A stretch of 64,000 nt of DNA. Source: an uncultured Lachnospiraceae bacterium (lineage in GTDB: Bacteria; Bacillota; Clostridia; Lachnospirales; Lachnospiraceae). Where the stretch lies: positions 1 through 64,000 of the forward strand of contig CAKQYS010000006.1 in NCBI GenBank assembly GCA_934293375.1, read 5' to 3'. Positions 28,780 to 37,224 of this stretch are shown here, in pieces. The translations under genes were made by a program, and so were the position numbers. Position 1 is the stretch's first letter, and each line of letters starts with the position of its first letter. The notes beneath the pieces were generated by a model. That model did not search any database. It was not told where the DNA came from and was given only the letters and a program-made list of their open reading frames with translations.

Positions 28780-29927
28780 AAATGATCACCTCCCCTTACA
28801 GTATTCCACACATCTTCCATAACCGTGCGTTCTTCCTCTGTCATATCCGGCATAAATCTGTCTATCAGTTCCAGCGGTGCCTGTATTGACGCTTCTGAAA
28901 CAACCGCATCATAATTCTGCAATCTTGCGTAAACTCTGCGCACTTCCAGCAGATTACAGAAAGCATGCTGCAGTCTGTCACTTAAGTCCACCGATGCCTC
29001 CAGCTCCTGATCCGTCAGCTCGATCGCCACATAATCATCACAGCTCTGTCTCAATACCTCTTCTAATGTCCCCCGAAGCTTACGCACAGCATGCAGCGGT
29101 GTGAGCGGAAGTCCGGTAACCTGTACCGCTTCTTCCTTCCCACATAGATCAATCATCAATATTCCCTTCTCCTGTGATGCCTCACTAACAGAATAAGCCA
29201 TCGGCGTCCCGGAATACCTGTACGCAGTCTTTCCAACCTGACTCATCTTATGAATATGTCCCATTGCCACATAATCAAACGGCATCAATGCATCTGATCT
29301 TACGGAATCAATATTGCCAACCGTATGGATCTCTGATTCCGACAGCTCCAAAGACTGTATATCCTCTCCGACCGGAATATAAAACTGATGCGTGACCAGT
29401 ACATTTCTTCTGGCTGTATCTATCTGCTCCCTTGCAATCATCTGATGTACTGCCTCATCATAGCTGAGTGCCATATCTTCATATCCAAGCACCCCTCTCA
29501 CAACGGCAGGTCTGATAAACGGCAGTAAATAAAAATCGACATCTCCATAGGTATCTGATATCGTAATCCGCTGCATGTACTCTGTATTTTTCTGTGGGGC
29601 AAGACCTGCGATAAAAATATTTTGTCTGCAAAGAATATTGCGATAGCAGTCAATCCGCTGTGCACTGTCATGATTGCCTGCAATCATCATAATCGAAGCC
29701 TTTGGCACTGCCTCCGTCAATGCCCCGATAAACCAGTCAAATAATGCAACAGCCTCTGCCGACGGCACACTCCGGTCATAAATGTCACCTGCGATCACAA
29801 CTACATCCGGTACATACTGTGTGGCATAGTCAATCACCTGCCGCAATACATATCTTTGATCCTCTGACAGATCTCTATTGTATAAAGTAATACCAATATG
29901 CAGATCTGCCATATGAAAAATACGCAT
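28776..29927 (-). CDS. sbcD: DNA repair exonuclease SbcD
   Basis: Metallophosphoesterase nuclease subunit of SbcCD. Motifs are ADLHIG at the N terminus, VIAGDIYDR, MIAGNHDS, VTHQFYIP and MGHIHKM, in the order of Mre11-type enzymes. The start at 29927 has GAGGAGGGATTCT upstream; the frame extends 5 codons to a TTG inside that ribosome site. The length of 383 residues is normal. It is the first gene of the sbcDC pair. Confidence 0.95.
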   Translation of the reverse strand: MRIFHMADLHIGITLYNRDLSEDQRYVLRQVIDYATQYVPDVVVIAGDIYDRSVPSAEAVALFDWFIGALTEAVPKASIMMIAGNHDSAQRIDCYRNILCRQNIFIAGLAPQKNTEYMQRITISDTYGDVDFYLLPFIRPAVVRGVLGYEDMALSYDEAVHQMIAREQIDTARRNVLVTHQFYIPVGEDIQSLELSESEIHTVGNIDSVRSDALMPFDYVAMGHIHKMSQVGKTAYRYSGTPMAYSVSEASQEKGILMIDLCGKEEAVQVTGLPLTPLHAVRKLRGTLEEVLRQSCDDYVAIELTDQELEASVDLSDRLQHAFCNLLEVRRVYARLQNYDAVVSEASIQAPLELIDRFMPDMTEEERTVMEDVWNTVRGGDHL

Positions 29928-30016
29928 AGAATCCCTCCTCAAACAATACTTAAATACATATTACACGATTGTACTGCCAAATGAATACTGTTTTCTAAAA
30001 ATGATAGATAAATTAC

Positions 30017-30052
30017 CAAAAAAGAACGATGATACTATGTACCATCGTTCTT
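30017..30052 (-). terminator. Strong terminator after the small gene at 30067
   Basis: On the minus strand AAGAACGATG and CATCGTTCTT (30043-30052 and 30022-30031) form a perfect 10-bp stem followed by TTTTTT. It lies 14 bp past the stop of the small reading frame. Confidence 0.9.
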
Positions 30053-30066
30053 CCTGCTATCATCAT

Positions 30067-30156
30067 CTATAACCTGTGACCCAACCAGTCATACGAAACC
30101 GGTATTCCTGCCACATCGAGGTAATCAGCCTCTGGTTGCATATATATGGTTTCCAA
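30067..30156 (-). CDS. Candidate 29-residue small protein after dtd
   Basis: A short frame on the minus strand starts with TTG (30154-30156) 6 bases after AAGGAGGT, one of the best ribosome sites in the window, and ends with TAG at 30067-30069. The peptide starts METIYMQPEADY and ends YDWLGHRL. It is acidic and aromatic-rich. An in-frame ATG at 30181-30183 would give 38 residues but has no ribosome site. It sits between a hairpin after dtd (30202-30239) and a strong terminator (30017-30052), so it looks like a real transcription unit or the last gene of the dtd operon. I recognise no family; a small protein, a leader peptide or a signalling precursor are all possible. Confidence 0.55.
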   Translation of the reverse strand: METIYMQPEADYLDVAGIPVSYDWLGHRL

Positions 30157-30201
30157 TTGCTTACCTCCTTTTCTGCCTTTCATAACAAGGTCTTAAACTT
30201 C

Positions 30202-30239
30202 GTCATATGCTACATACACTCTATGTAGAAAGGTATGAC
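30202..30239 (-). promoter_or_regulatory. Nested hairpin between dtd and the small gene
   Basis: CTACATA and TATGTAG (30222-30228 and 30210-30216) form an inner 7-bp stem, enclosed by GTCATA/TATGAC (30234-30239 and 30202-30207). No U tract follows, so it is more like a processing or stability element than a terminator. Confidence 0.45.
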
Positions 30240-30249
30240 ACATAGACCC

Positions 30250-30699
30250 TTACATAATCTCATCACTGTCTAATATTACAGTAAAGGGACCATCGTTTAA
30301 AAGATCTACCTTCATGTCTGCACCAAAGGAACCATGTTCTACAATCGGAATGGATTCTCTACACTTCTGAATGATATATTCATACAGTGCATTCGCCACT
30401 TCAGCCCCGGCGGCCTTCGTGAATGATGGTCTGTTTCCCTTCCTGCAGTCTGCATATAATGTAAACTGCGATACGATCAAAAGGGAACCTCCTACATCCT
30501 TCAGCGCAAGATTCGTCTTTCCCTGTTCATCCCGGAAGATTCTCATGTTTACCAGCTTCGATACCAGCTTATCTGCAATCTCTTTCGTATCACCGTCACA
30601 TATACCGATCAAAACCAAAAAACCCTTATCAATCTTCCCTATGCACTCCCAATCCACAGCAACGGATGCATGTGCAACTCTCTGAATTACGAATCTCAT
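30250..30699 (-). CDS. dtd: D-aminoacyl-tRNA deacylase
   Basis: Removes D-amino acids (and glycine from tRNA-Ala) from mischarged tRNA. The start MRFVIQRVAHASVAVD, the substrate-pocket motif LLIVSQFTLYAD (about 76-87, SQxT) and RPSFTKAA with the late GPFTVILDSDE are diagnostic. The 149-residue length is typical. A short unlisted gene with a strong ribosome site follows it at 30067. Confidence 0.95.
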   Translation of the reverse strand: MRFVIQRVAHASVAVDWECIGKIDKGFLVLIGICDGDTKEIADKLVSKLVNMRIFRDEQGKTNLALKDVGGSLLIVSQFTLYADCRKGNRPSFTKAAGAEVANALYEYIIQKCRESIPIVEHGSFGADMKVDLLNDGPFTVILDSDEIM

Positions 30700-30924
30700 A
30701 ATGTGTCTCCCTTATGTGTTATATTTTATCATAATACGCTATTATTTGCAATACATTTTTCTGCATTTTTTACATTTATACCGCAAATTATCTCATAATA
30801 TATTTGTTTATTGTGTAAATATTTTATAATTTATATTTTATTTGCACAATTTTATCACAATTTTATTATGAATTCTCCAGCATATCGGACATTCCCATCC
30901 CCCGATACGCATCTGCCCGGTCCT

Positions 30925-31485
30925 CTACTGTTTGCTCCACAGATAGCAATATGCCTGCGTCCTCGCTGCAAAAGGCTGGGTCTGCAACAGCTCCCGCACC
31001 TCTTGCTTCGTATACCAGCCTGCCTCTATCTCTTCCAGATCCGATGAGCTTTTGGCAAATATTCCATCTGCCACACCTACAACACAGATATTCTTTTCAT
31101 TGGCAAAGCCGACTGCGCTGTAGCTCTCCCGAATGGTATCATCCACACGGATCAGATCCAGACCGGTTTCCTCCTTCAGCTCTCTTCTCGCACTCTGCAG
31201 CGGCGCCTCACCCGGATCGATCAAGCCTGCCGGAAAATTGAAAACAGCCTCTCCGACAGCCATCCGGAACTCTTTGTTCAGCAGAATCTTCTCACCATCC
31301 GGACTGTGCATAATGAGAACCACAGCATCCACAGGGTGCGCCTTTACCTTTTCAAAGCTGTCAAGATTTTGATCCCGGCTGATGATCTCATATACCTTTT
31401 CATTGCCAAGCTCTGTTTGATAGGTCAGATCGTACCTCGTGATAAACCGTCCTGCCTGCACTTTTTTGATTGATTGAAATTGCAT
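30925..31485 (-). CDS. NUDIX hydrolase, ADP-ribose pyrophosphatase-like
   Basis: A 186-residue NUDIX enzyme with a full box from GLIDPGEAP to RRELKEETGL (about residues 93-115). Before it lie VDAVVLIMHSPDGEKILLNKEFRMA-type strands, and after it YSAVGFANEK. The fold and length match ADP-ribose/nucleoside-diphosphate-sugar pyrophosphatases. GGAGGATATGGT precedes the ATG. The gap to dtd (30700-30924) is AT-rich and holds no other convincing gene. Confidence 0.88.
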   Translation of the reverse strand: MQFQSIKKVQAGRFITRYDLTYQTELGNEKVYEIISRDQNLDSFEKVKAHPVDAVVLIMHSPDGEKILLNKEFRMAVGEAVFNFPAGLIDPGEAPLQSARRELKEETGLDLIRVDDTIRESYSAVGFANEKNICVVGVADGIFAKSSSDLEEIEAGWYTKQEVRELLQTQPFAARTQAYCYLWSKQ

Positions 31486-31538
31486 ACCATATCCTCCATA
31501 TCTATAATGTCATTGACACGAGTTCTGTGATCCTAAGC

Positions 31539-33260
31539 CTAACGGATCCGGATCAGATCCCTGCACCGGTTCAGCATGGCATACATCTCCTGCTTGCGTG
31601 GCATAGAAAGATTGCCCGGTACCAGCCCCTCTGCAAAGGCCGAAAAACCTCCATGCTCCATGTTGTCATACAGTGCTTCCACAGCCTCACAGACCGACTT
31701 TCTGCCGTCAAACACATGCAGTTTCAAATACTTTAAGATATGCGCCAATGCCGTCACCTGTTCCGGATCTACGAGCTGCTCGACATACCGCAGATCCACA
31801 TCTGATCTGTTGACAGAAAATCCATCCAGTCCCATTGTCTTGATCTTGATACGGTTGTCCTTTGCAAACGCTGTATCCTGCATCACGATCCGGCTCTTGC
31901 CTTCTGTTGCAGCTGCCGGCAGTGTTTCCAGCTTCAGCGGGAAATGCTCGGCTTCCTGCTTGGCAAGCTCTGTGATCTCCACAGGTGCATACTGCTTCAT
32001 CTGGATCACACAGTCAGCCTTATGGAAATAGGAGCCTGAACTTCCGGCAACCAGAATCGTAGAAATACCATCCACCTCGTACAACTCCCGTACCCTGTCA
32101 ATAAATGGAATGATCGGCTCCACCTCTCTGGCTACCACACGCTGCATCAGTTCATCCCGGATCATGAAATTCGTTGCACTGGTATCCTCGTCGATCAGGA
32201 ACACTTTAGCACCCATTTCGATCGCCTCCACCGTAGAAGCGGCCTGTGAAGTACTTCCGCTCGCATCCTCTGTTGAAAATGCCGTTGTATCCTTTCCGTT
32301 TGGAAGATTATGGATAAACATAGAAATATCCACATGGGATATCCCCCGTCCATCTTCTGCACGCAGCTTCATGGCAGATGCATCTGTGATCACATATTCC
32401 CTGCCATCACCCGCAACATGATTATAAACGCCCAGCTCTAATGCCTTTAAGAGGGTTGACTTGCCATGATAGCCACCTCCTACGATCAGCGTCACACCTT
32501 TTTTGATCCCCATGCCGGTAATCGTACCATGATGTGGCAGCTCTAATGTCAGCTCCATAGACGCCGGAGAGACAAATGGGACAGCATCCTGCATCGGTAG
32601 ACTGGATATCCCGGATTTTCGCGGCAGCACGGCTCCATCGGCCACAAATGCCACATATCCAAGTTTTGACAGTTGTTCCCTAATATACAGCTGATCCTCT
32701 GCCAGATCGGTGGCAGCCTTTAGATATCCCGGCTTGTATGCCTTCTGATACAGGCTTTGTCTGATACATTCCGGCAGGATCCGAAACAGGATCTTCTCCA
32801 GCTCTCCTGCATTGATCGTCCTCCCATTTGCAGGAAATCCAATCTCCATACGCACAATCAGATCTCCGTTTGCCGGATCGATCACGAGGGCACTGCGCTC
32901 CAAAACCTCCTGCCCCGGACTGCTGACACTCATCATACCGCTCTTTCCGGATCCCTTTGCCGTAAAGGAGACCCGTCTGACCTGTGTCGAAAACTTACGA
33001 AGCAGGACATCCTCCAGTGCGATCCGCTTCTCCTTTGTATCATGCAACGAAGCTGCAAACCCCGCCTGTTTTCCGGGCACGATAATGCTGACCTTGGAAG
33101 GGGATGCAAATGGATCCCCCTGCACATGGTCAATCGACACTATGTATTCTGAAAACTGATACCGGCCTTTTGTATCCTTATATGCCGGATATCCCTTGTG
33201 ATCAATTCGCCTTAATAACGCCAGCAGATCATTCTGCGATGCTGTACGAAAGCCATTCAT
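31539..33260 (-). CDS. Predicted ABC-class ATPase (COG3044-like)
   Basis: A 573-residue protein of the conserved 'ABC-class ATPase' family of unknown role. A Walker A GGGYHGKSTLLKALE is at about residues 252-266. GVYNHVAGDGREYVI follows, and Walker B-like FLIDEDTSATNFMIRD near 350. The early GSGKSG stretch (near 105) is less likely to be the ATP site. A tail near 500-570 is helical. It overlaps the start of the small upstream gene by 32 bp. GGGAGTAGATTGGTAT precedes the ATG. RNA-linked roles are sometimes suggested for the family; nothing here shows one. Confidence 0.8.
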   Translation of the reverse strand: MNGFRTASQNDLLALLRRIDHKGYPAYKDTKGRYQFSEYIVSIDHVQGDPFASPSKVSIIVPGKQAGFAASLHDTKEKRIALEDVLLRKFSTQVRRVSFTAKGSGKSGMMSVSSPGQEVLERSALVIDPANGDLIVRMEIGFPANGRTINAGELEKILFRILPECIRQSLYQKAYKPGYLKAATDLAEDQLYIREQLSKLGYVAFVADGAVLPRKSGISSLPMQDAVPFVSPASMELTLELPHHGTITGMGIKKGVTLIVGGGYHGKSTLLKALELGVYNHVAGDGREYVITDASAMKLRAEDGRGISHVDISMFIHNLPNGKDTTAFSTEDASGSTSQAASTVEAIEMGAKVFLIDEDTSATNFMIRDELMQRVVAREVEPIIPFIDRVRELYEVDGISTILVAGSSGSYFHKADCVIQMKQYAPVEITELAKQEAEHFPLKLETLPAAATEGKSRIVMQDTAFAKDNRIKIKTMGLDGFSVNRSDVDLRYVEQLVDPEQVTALAHILKYLKLHVFDGRKSVCEAVEALYDNMEHGGFSAFAEGLVPGNLSMPRKQEMYAMLNRCRDLIRIR

Positions 33261-33414
33261 ATACCAATCTACTCCCTTCTTCTATCCTGTCCGGAAGCAG
33301 TGCACGCGCCACCAGCTTCAGATCTTCATCCACATTTGCACCATTTTCATCCAATCTCTGCAAATGGGCATAATCGCCGTCTATCCGGACAACCTCATAA
33401 TACATTTTCTCCAT
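33229..33414 (-). CDS. Small DUF3006-like protein
   Basis: A 61-residue protein from the ATG at 33414, which has GGAGGGAGT upstream. The text YYEVVRIDGDYAHLQRLDENG followed by ARALLPDRIEEGSRLVYEW fits the small beta-barrel pattern of DUF3006 proteins (ID-G-YA-L, then LP--I-EG). It starts one base after the FliB-like stop and overlaps the ATPase gene by 32 bp, so the three are translationally coupled. Function unknown. Confidence 0.7.
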   Translation of the reverse strand: MEKMYYEVVRIDGDYAHLQRLDENGANVDEDLKLVARALLPDRIEEGSRLVYEWLSYSIAE

Positions 33415-33415
33415 C

Positions 33416-34615
33416 TTATACTCCCTCCGTTTCATCACCGGCAAAGCCGGTAAGCAGTGAACACATCTGCTTCGTTGCAAATAACGGATGTGCCGTCAGC
33501 AACCCTTCCAACGCCAGCAGGTTATCATCCGAATGCTCCACCTGTCTCGAATACCGGTATGCAATCCGGATTCTATCCTCCAGAGAAAATGAATCCCTCT
33601 GTTCTGAAAATGCATACATCCCGAGCTCATAAATGATCAGTGTGCTGAGCACCGACAACTTCACCATGCCAAGAATATTGTAATCATATACACCACCCAG
33701 AAAATAAGTATACAAAAAATAATTCAGAATATGTTCGTATTCATACATGCTTGTATGGATATATGCCGCGTACTGCTTTCGCAGTTCCCGGTACTGTTGC
33801 AGATCCCGGTCCTGATACAAACCGGTACACACCCGCTCCATCCATGCCGGCCAGTCCGCATCAATATTCTCAAGACCTGACAGCATATCCATATACCGAT
33901 GCATTTGCATTTGTACATCCTGATTTTCCGCAGGATACACTGTATGTTCTGTGGCATTGGAAGCTTTGACAGGTATGGCGGCCGCTTCCTGTAAAAGTGC
34001 CTTGCCACTACCGGCAAACACCCGTTTCCAGCCAAGCTTCTCATACTGATACAAAATATTCTGCACACGGGCTGCATAGTCTGCTATCACCATCATACGC
34101 ATCATCAACGACCTGCTCCTGTCATTTGTGATGCCAAATATCTTCCTGCGGATCAAAATCAAATGTTCTAACAGAGCAGCATCCACCTCTTTTCGATATG
34201 GGGACTGCCTTGTTGTACTTCTGATCCGGTAACGGTCTGTCTGCTCCCGATCCAGGATCATGCGTGCTGCCTCCGGACAGGACATGGAAAGTGCCGCCTC
34301 ACACAGATTTCCATATTCTTCAAAATGTCTTGGATACCTGGCACAGGTCTTACACAACATTTCTTCTCCGAGTCTGCATTGCATCTCACACAGTCCATCC
34401 TCCCTGAGAAATGCACACCTGCCATTCTGCCGCCGAAAGACCTGTTCCTCCTGATCTATATGATCCTGCACAAATGCTGCTTCGCCCGTCAACGAATGAT
34501 ACTTTTGCATTGTCTTTTCGTCAATCACAATGGCCCAGCCTGCACAACAGGTAGCAGGGCAGGCATCTGCAATACATTGAAACTGCTTATAATATACCGG
34601 CATTCTATATTCCAT
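33416..34615 (-). CDS. FliB-like flagellin lysine-N-methylase
   Basis: A protein of about 399 residues with an N-terminal cysteine cluster (QCIADACPATCCAGW, near 10-24, then CAFLREDGLCEMQCRLG and MLCKTCARYPRH), which is the cysteine-rich signature of FliB-type flagellin lysine methylases. The rest is helical. The start is uncertain: the ATG at 34615 or at 34603 (MPVYYKQF); both overlap the dsdA end. No flagellin gene is nearby, so the target is inferred from the family. It is followed without a gap by the DUF3006-like gene. Confidence 0.75.
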   Translation of the reverse strand: MEYRMPVYYKQFQCIADACPATCCAGWAIVIDEKTMQKYHSLTGEAAFVQDHIDQEEQVFRRQNGRCAFLREDGLCEMQCRLGEEMLCKTCARYPRHFEEYGNLCEAALSMSCPEAARMILDREQTDRYRIRSTTRQSPYRKEVDAALLEHLILIRRKIFGITNDRSRSLMMRMMVIADYAARVQNILYQYEKLGWKRVFAGSGKALLQEAAAIPVKASNATEHTVYPAENQDVQMQMHRYMDMLSGLENIDADWPAWMERVCTGLYQDRDLQQYRELRKQYAAYIHTSMYEYEHILNYFLYTYFLGGVYDYNILGMVKLSVLSTLIIYELGMYAFSEQRDSFSLEDRIRIAYRYSRQVEHSDDNLLALEGLLTAHPLFATKQMCSLLTGFAGDETEGV

Positions 34616-35903
34616 ACTCCGACCTCGCATCCTCCGGCACCAGACCGCCACCGGTTGCCCAAATCAAATGTGTTGCCTGTCCCATCACAGATTCCAATCC
34701 CATCTGCCTGATATAGGCCTGCCCTGCCTCAGAATGGCACAACATCGCTGCACCCTGAAATCCGGCACAGGCTGACGGTTCTAAAAAATCATGTTCACAA
34801 CGGTAGTATGCCCGTAAAAACCGAAGCAGCGTCTCGTCTGCCACTGTCATGACCCCGGAAATCATGCCCGATGCCACATTGGTCACAAGACCCGATGGGC
34901 GTCCGACCGCCAGACCATCTGCAATCGTATCCATCGTAAGACCGATATCCGCCACCTGGATATCCCGCCCCTTTCCGCTCGCAAGTCCCAGAAGCATACA
35001 AGGTGCCTTAACAGGCTCCACAAAGAAACAATGGACATGATCACCATACATTTGCTTCAGTCCAAATGTGATGCCTCCCGGTGCACCGCCTACGCCACAT
35101 GGCAGATATACAAACAACGGATGTGCGGCATCCACGGAAATACCCATATTGAATAGCTGCACCTTTGTCCGCAGACCTGCAGTCGCATAGCCCATAAACA
35201 GATCCTTGGAATTCTCATCGTCTATGAAATAGCACCGTTCATCCCGCTGCGCTTCCTCCCGACCCGAGGCCAGTGCAGCGCTATAATCACCGGCATATTC
35301 TCTGACCTCCACGCCATGCTGTCTTAGCAGCTCCTTCTTCCATGTCCTGGCATCCGATGACATGTGTATTACGGTGTGGAAGCCCAGCTTCGACGCTGTA
35401 ATGCCGATACTGATCCCCAGATTTCCTGTAGAACCGGCATGTATCGTATACTGTCCATACAAGTCACGAAATGCTTCCGAATCGAGCTTCCCATAATCAT
35501 CTGTCGGATGCAGCATACCGGCATGCTGTGCAATCTCCTCTGCGAGCTTCAGCACCTCGTACACACCACCCCTTGCCTTGACGCTGCCGGCAATCGGCAG
35601 CTTATAATCTGCCTTTACATACATGCTGCCTGTCGGTGCCAGATTCTTCTGCTGCATATATGCCTGCATTTGTTCTATCCGTATCATATCCGATTCCACG
35701 ATACCTTTTCTGGCTCTGGTTTCCGGAAATACCTTGTTCAGATATGGCATAAACCGCATCCACCTTGCCTGTGCCGCCCTGACCTCAACGAAGCCGAGTC
35801 CTCTGATTCTCTGTCCCGGCGTTACGGATTCCAGATGTGGATTGATCCAGGTCGTTTCCTGTTCATTGCTAAGCTGCTCTATGATCATTTCACTGTTTTC
35901 CAT
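34605..35903 (-). CDS. dsdA: D-serine ammonia-lyase (dehydratase)
   Basis: A PLP enzyme that converts D-serine to pyruvate and ammonia. The lysine that binds PLP is in LPIAGSVKARGGVYEVL (about 105-120), the phosphate loop HAGSTGNLGISIG is near 160 and a late ATGGGLVPE closes the site. The start at 35903 has AAGGTG six bases upstream and gives 432 residues. Threonine dehydratase-like relatives are shorter and lack the SVKARGG context, so I am fairly sure of the name. It opens a run of overlapping genes toward the ATPase. Confidence 0.92.
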   Translation of the reverse strand: MENSEMIIEQLSNEQETTWINPHLESVTPGQRIRGLGFVEVRAAQARWMRFMPYLNKVFPETRARKGIVESDMIRIEQMQAYMQQKNLAPTGSMYVKADYKLPIAGSVKARGGVYEVLKLAEEIAQHAGMLHPTDDYGKLDSEAFRDLYGQYTIHAGSTGNLGISIGITASKLGFHTVIHMSSDARTWKKELLRQHGVEVREYAGDYSAALASGREEAQRDERCYFIDDENSKDLFMGYATAGLRTKVQLFNMGISVDAAHPLFVYLPCGVGGAPGGITFGLKQMYGDHVHCFFVEPVKAPCMLLGLASGKGRDIQVADIGLTMDTIADGLAVGRPSGLVTNVASGMISGVMTVADETLLRFLRAYYRCEHDFLEPSACAGFQGAAMLCHSEAGQAYIRQMGLESVMGQATHLIWATGGGLVPEDARSEYGI

Positions 35904-35989
35904 ATATTTCACCTTCATACCCCTTATGGCATTTTGTAAACATTTTATTCCCCATACGGGATTCCGTCAATAGATTGTACAATTTGGCA

Positions 35990-36018
35990 TTGTACATTTT
36001 CCATATATCCAGTAAAAT
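35990..36018 (+). promoter_or_regulatory. Promoter of the zinc-ribbon membrane protein
   Basis: TTGTAC (35990-35995), a 17-bp spacer and TAAAAT (36013-36018) lie 46 bp before the ATG. The 8-mer ATTGTACA occurs twice, at 35974-35981 and 35989-35996, the second overlapping the -35 region; a repressor could bind there. Confidence 0.6.
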
Positions 36019-36063
36019 AAAGAGTAAACTATTTATGTAATACACGCAAGGAGGATTTTCCAT

Positions 36064-37224
36064 ATGATAACTTTATGTCCATACTGTGGAAAGCCGGTGG
36101 AGGAAGGACAGGCATGTGCCTGCCGTCAAAACCCGCCCACCGATACAGCTGTCAAGACAGCTTCTGCACTTGAAGAAGGCTTTTCCGAAAACACCACAGA
36201 TGAATCCAATCACAGCATTGCGGGTGAGTGCAATGCGGATATGAATCGCGCAGATGACAAGAATGCTGCTCCGGATGGTGCCGGTAACAAGGATGTTGCT
36301 TCAGATCCGGACGGTGCCAATGACAAGGCGGCTGTTTCAGATGCAGACGGCGCCAATGACAAGGCGGCTGTTTCAGATGCAGACGGCGCCAATGACAAGG
36401 CGGCTGTTTCAGATGCAGACGGTGACCGTGGCACGACCACTGCTTCGGATTCGGATAGCACCACAGCGCAGGCTACCACTTCCGATACAGCACCCAATCC
36501 CGACCATGCATTGTCCGGTAACAGCACATTGAAAGATACATTGCAATCCGCAATATCAAACATTGATAAAGAAAAGGTGCAGGAACAGCTCAGTCAGGCG
36601 ACCGAGCAAATTTCTGCAACAACCAAGAGCATCTTTGCCAGAATTGTTCCGCTTTTTCAAGATCCCGTTGGGCAGACAAAGGAAATTGCTGACACGAATA
36701 ACAAAAAGACCGGATTGGAAATGATCATCAGCAATATTATCGTTACCATGCTGATTGCAATTATCACTATGATCTACACACGCATCAAACTGGGTGATTA
36801 TGCCGCATATATTGATATTCCGTATATCAGAATCGTGCTTGTTGCTACTCTATTTGCTGCAATTACCTATGCACTCCTGACCGGACTGCTGTATGCCTGT
36901 ACCAAATATCTGTTCCATGCAGAAACAGGTCTTGAGAAAATTTTAAGTATCACCGGAACCAAAGCTTTAATTGATATCTGTATCTTTGCAGCCGGCATTG
37001 TATTATCCATTCTATCCATCAAGCTGGGAGCATTTGTTGTCCTGATCGGAGGCATATACTCTCTCCTTGTTATGATTTTCAGTTTTGACCGGATTATACA
37101 GATAGATACGAACCAGAAGATCTATTCCTTATTCCTGACATTTCTCGGATTTGGACTATTCTACTATCTGGTCTACGAAGCTGTGATACAGAAAATTGTT
37201 TCTGTCTTCAATTCATTGTTATAA
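36064..37224 (+). CDS. Zinc-ribbon protein with repeat linker and membrane domain
   Basis: A 386-residue protein in three parts. Residues 5-20 (CPYCGKP...CACR) form a zinc ribbon. Residues about 25-165 are an acidic, Ala/Asp/Ser-rich linker with three 12-residue copies of a DGANDKAAVSDA unit. Residues about 215-386 hold five or so membrane segments and resemble Yip1-like membrane domains. CAAGGAGGATTTTCCAT precedes the ATG. It is one of the few plus-strand genes and converges with the DUF1294 gene, overlapping it by 6 bp. Function unknown; zinc-ribbon plus membrane domain proteins of this sort are common in Clostridia. Confidence 0.8.
   Translation: MITLCPYCGKPVEEGQACACRQNPPTDTAVKTASALEEGFSENTTDESNHSIAGECNADMNRADDKNAAPDGAGNKDVASDPDGANDKAAVSDADGANDKAAVSDADGANDKAAVSDADGDRGTTTASDSDSTTAQATTSDTAPNPDHALSGNSTLKDTLQSAISNIDKEKVQEQLSQATEQISATTKSIFARIVPLFQDPVGQTKEIADTNNKKTGLEMIISNIIVTMLIAIITMIYTRIKLGDYAAYIDIPYIRIVLVATLFAAITYALLTGLLYACTKYLFHAETGLEKILSITGTKALIDICIFAAGIVLSILSIKLGAFVVLIGGIYSLLVMIFSFDRIIQIDTNQKIYSLFLTFLGFGLFYYLVYEAVIQKIVSVFNSLL
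36310..36417 (+). repeat. Three tandem 36-bp repeats within the gene
   Basis: Units start at 36310, 36346 and 36382, each beginning GACGG(T/C)GCCAATGACAAGG. Units 2 and 3 are identical, unit 1 differs at one base seen, and diverged copies flank them. The period is a multiple of three so the protein frame is kept. Confidence 0.95.

Noticed and set aside
30850..30940. Extra small frames after the NUDIX stop, including one that could extend the protein after a frameshift
   Set aside because: About 20 open codons in one frame look coding-like, but there is no strong start or family match and the NUDIX domain is already complete.
36310..36417. CRISPR-like repeats
   Set aside because: The units are directly adjacent with no spacers and encode protein; no cas gene is in the window.
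36210..36563. Minus-strand frame with repeated SASETAALSLAP text
   Set aside because: It is the antisense shadow of the 36-bp repeats; the plus frame has a ribosome site, a zinc ribbon and membrane segments.
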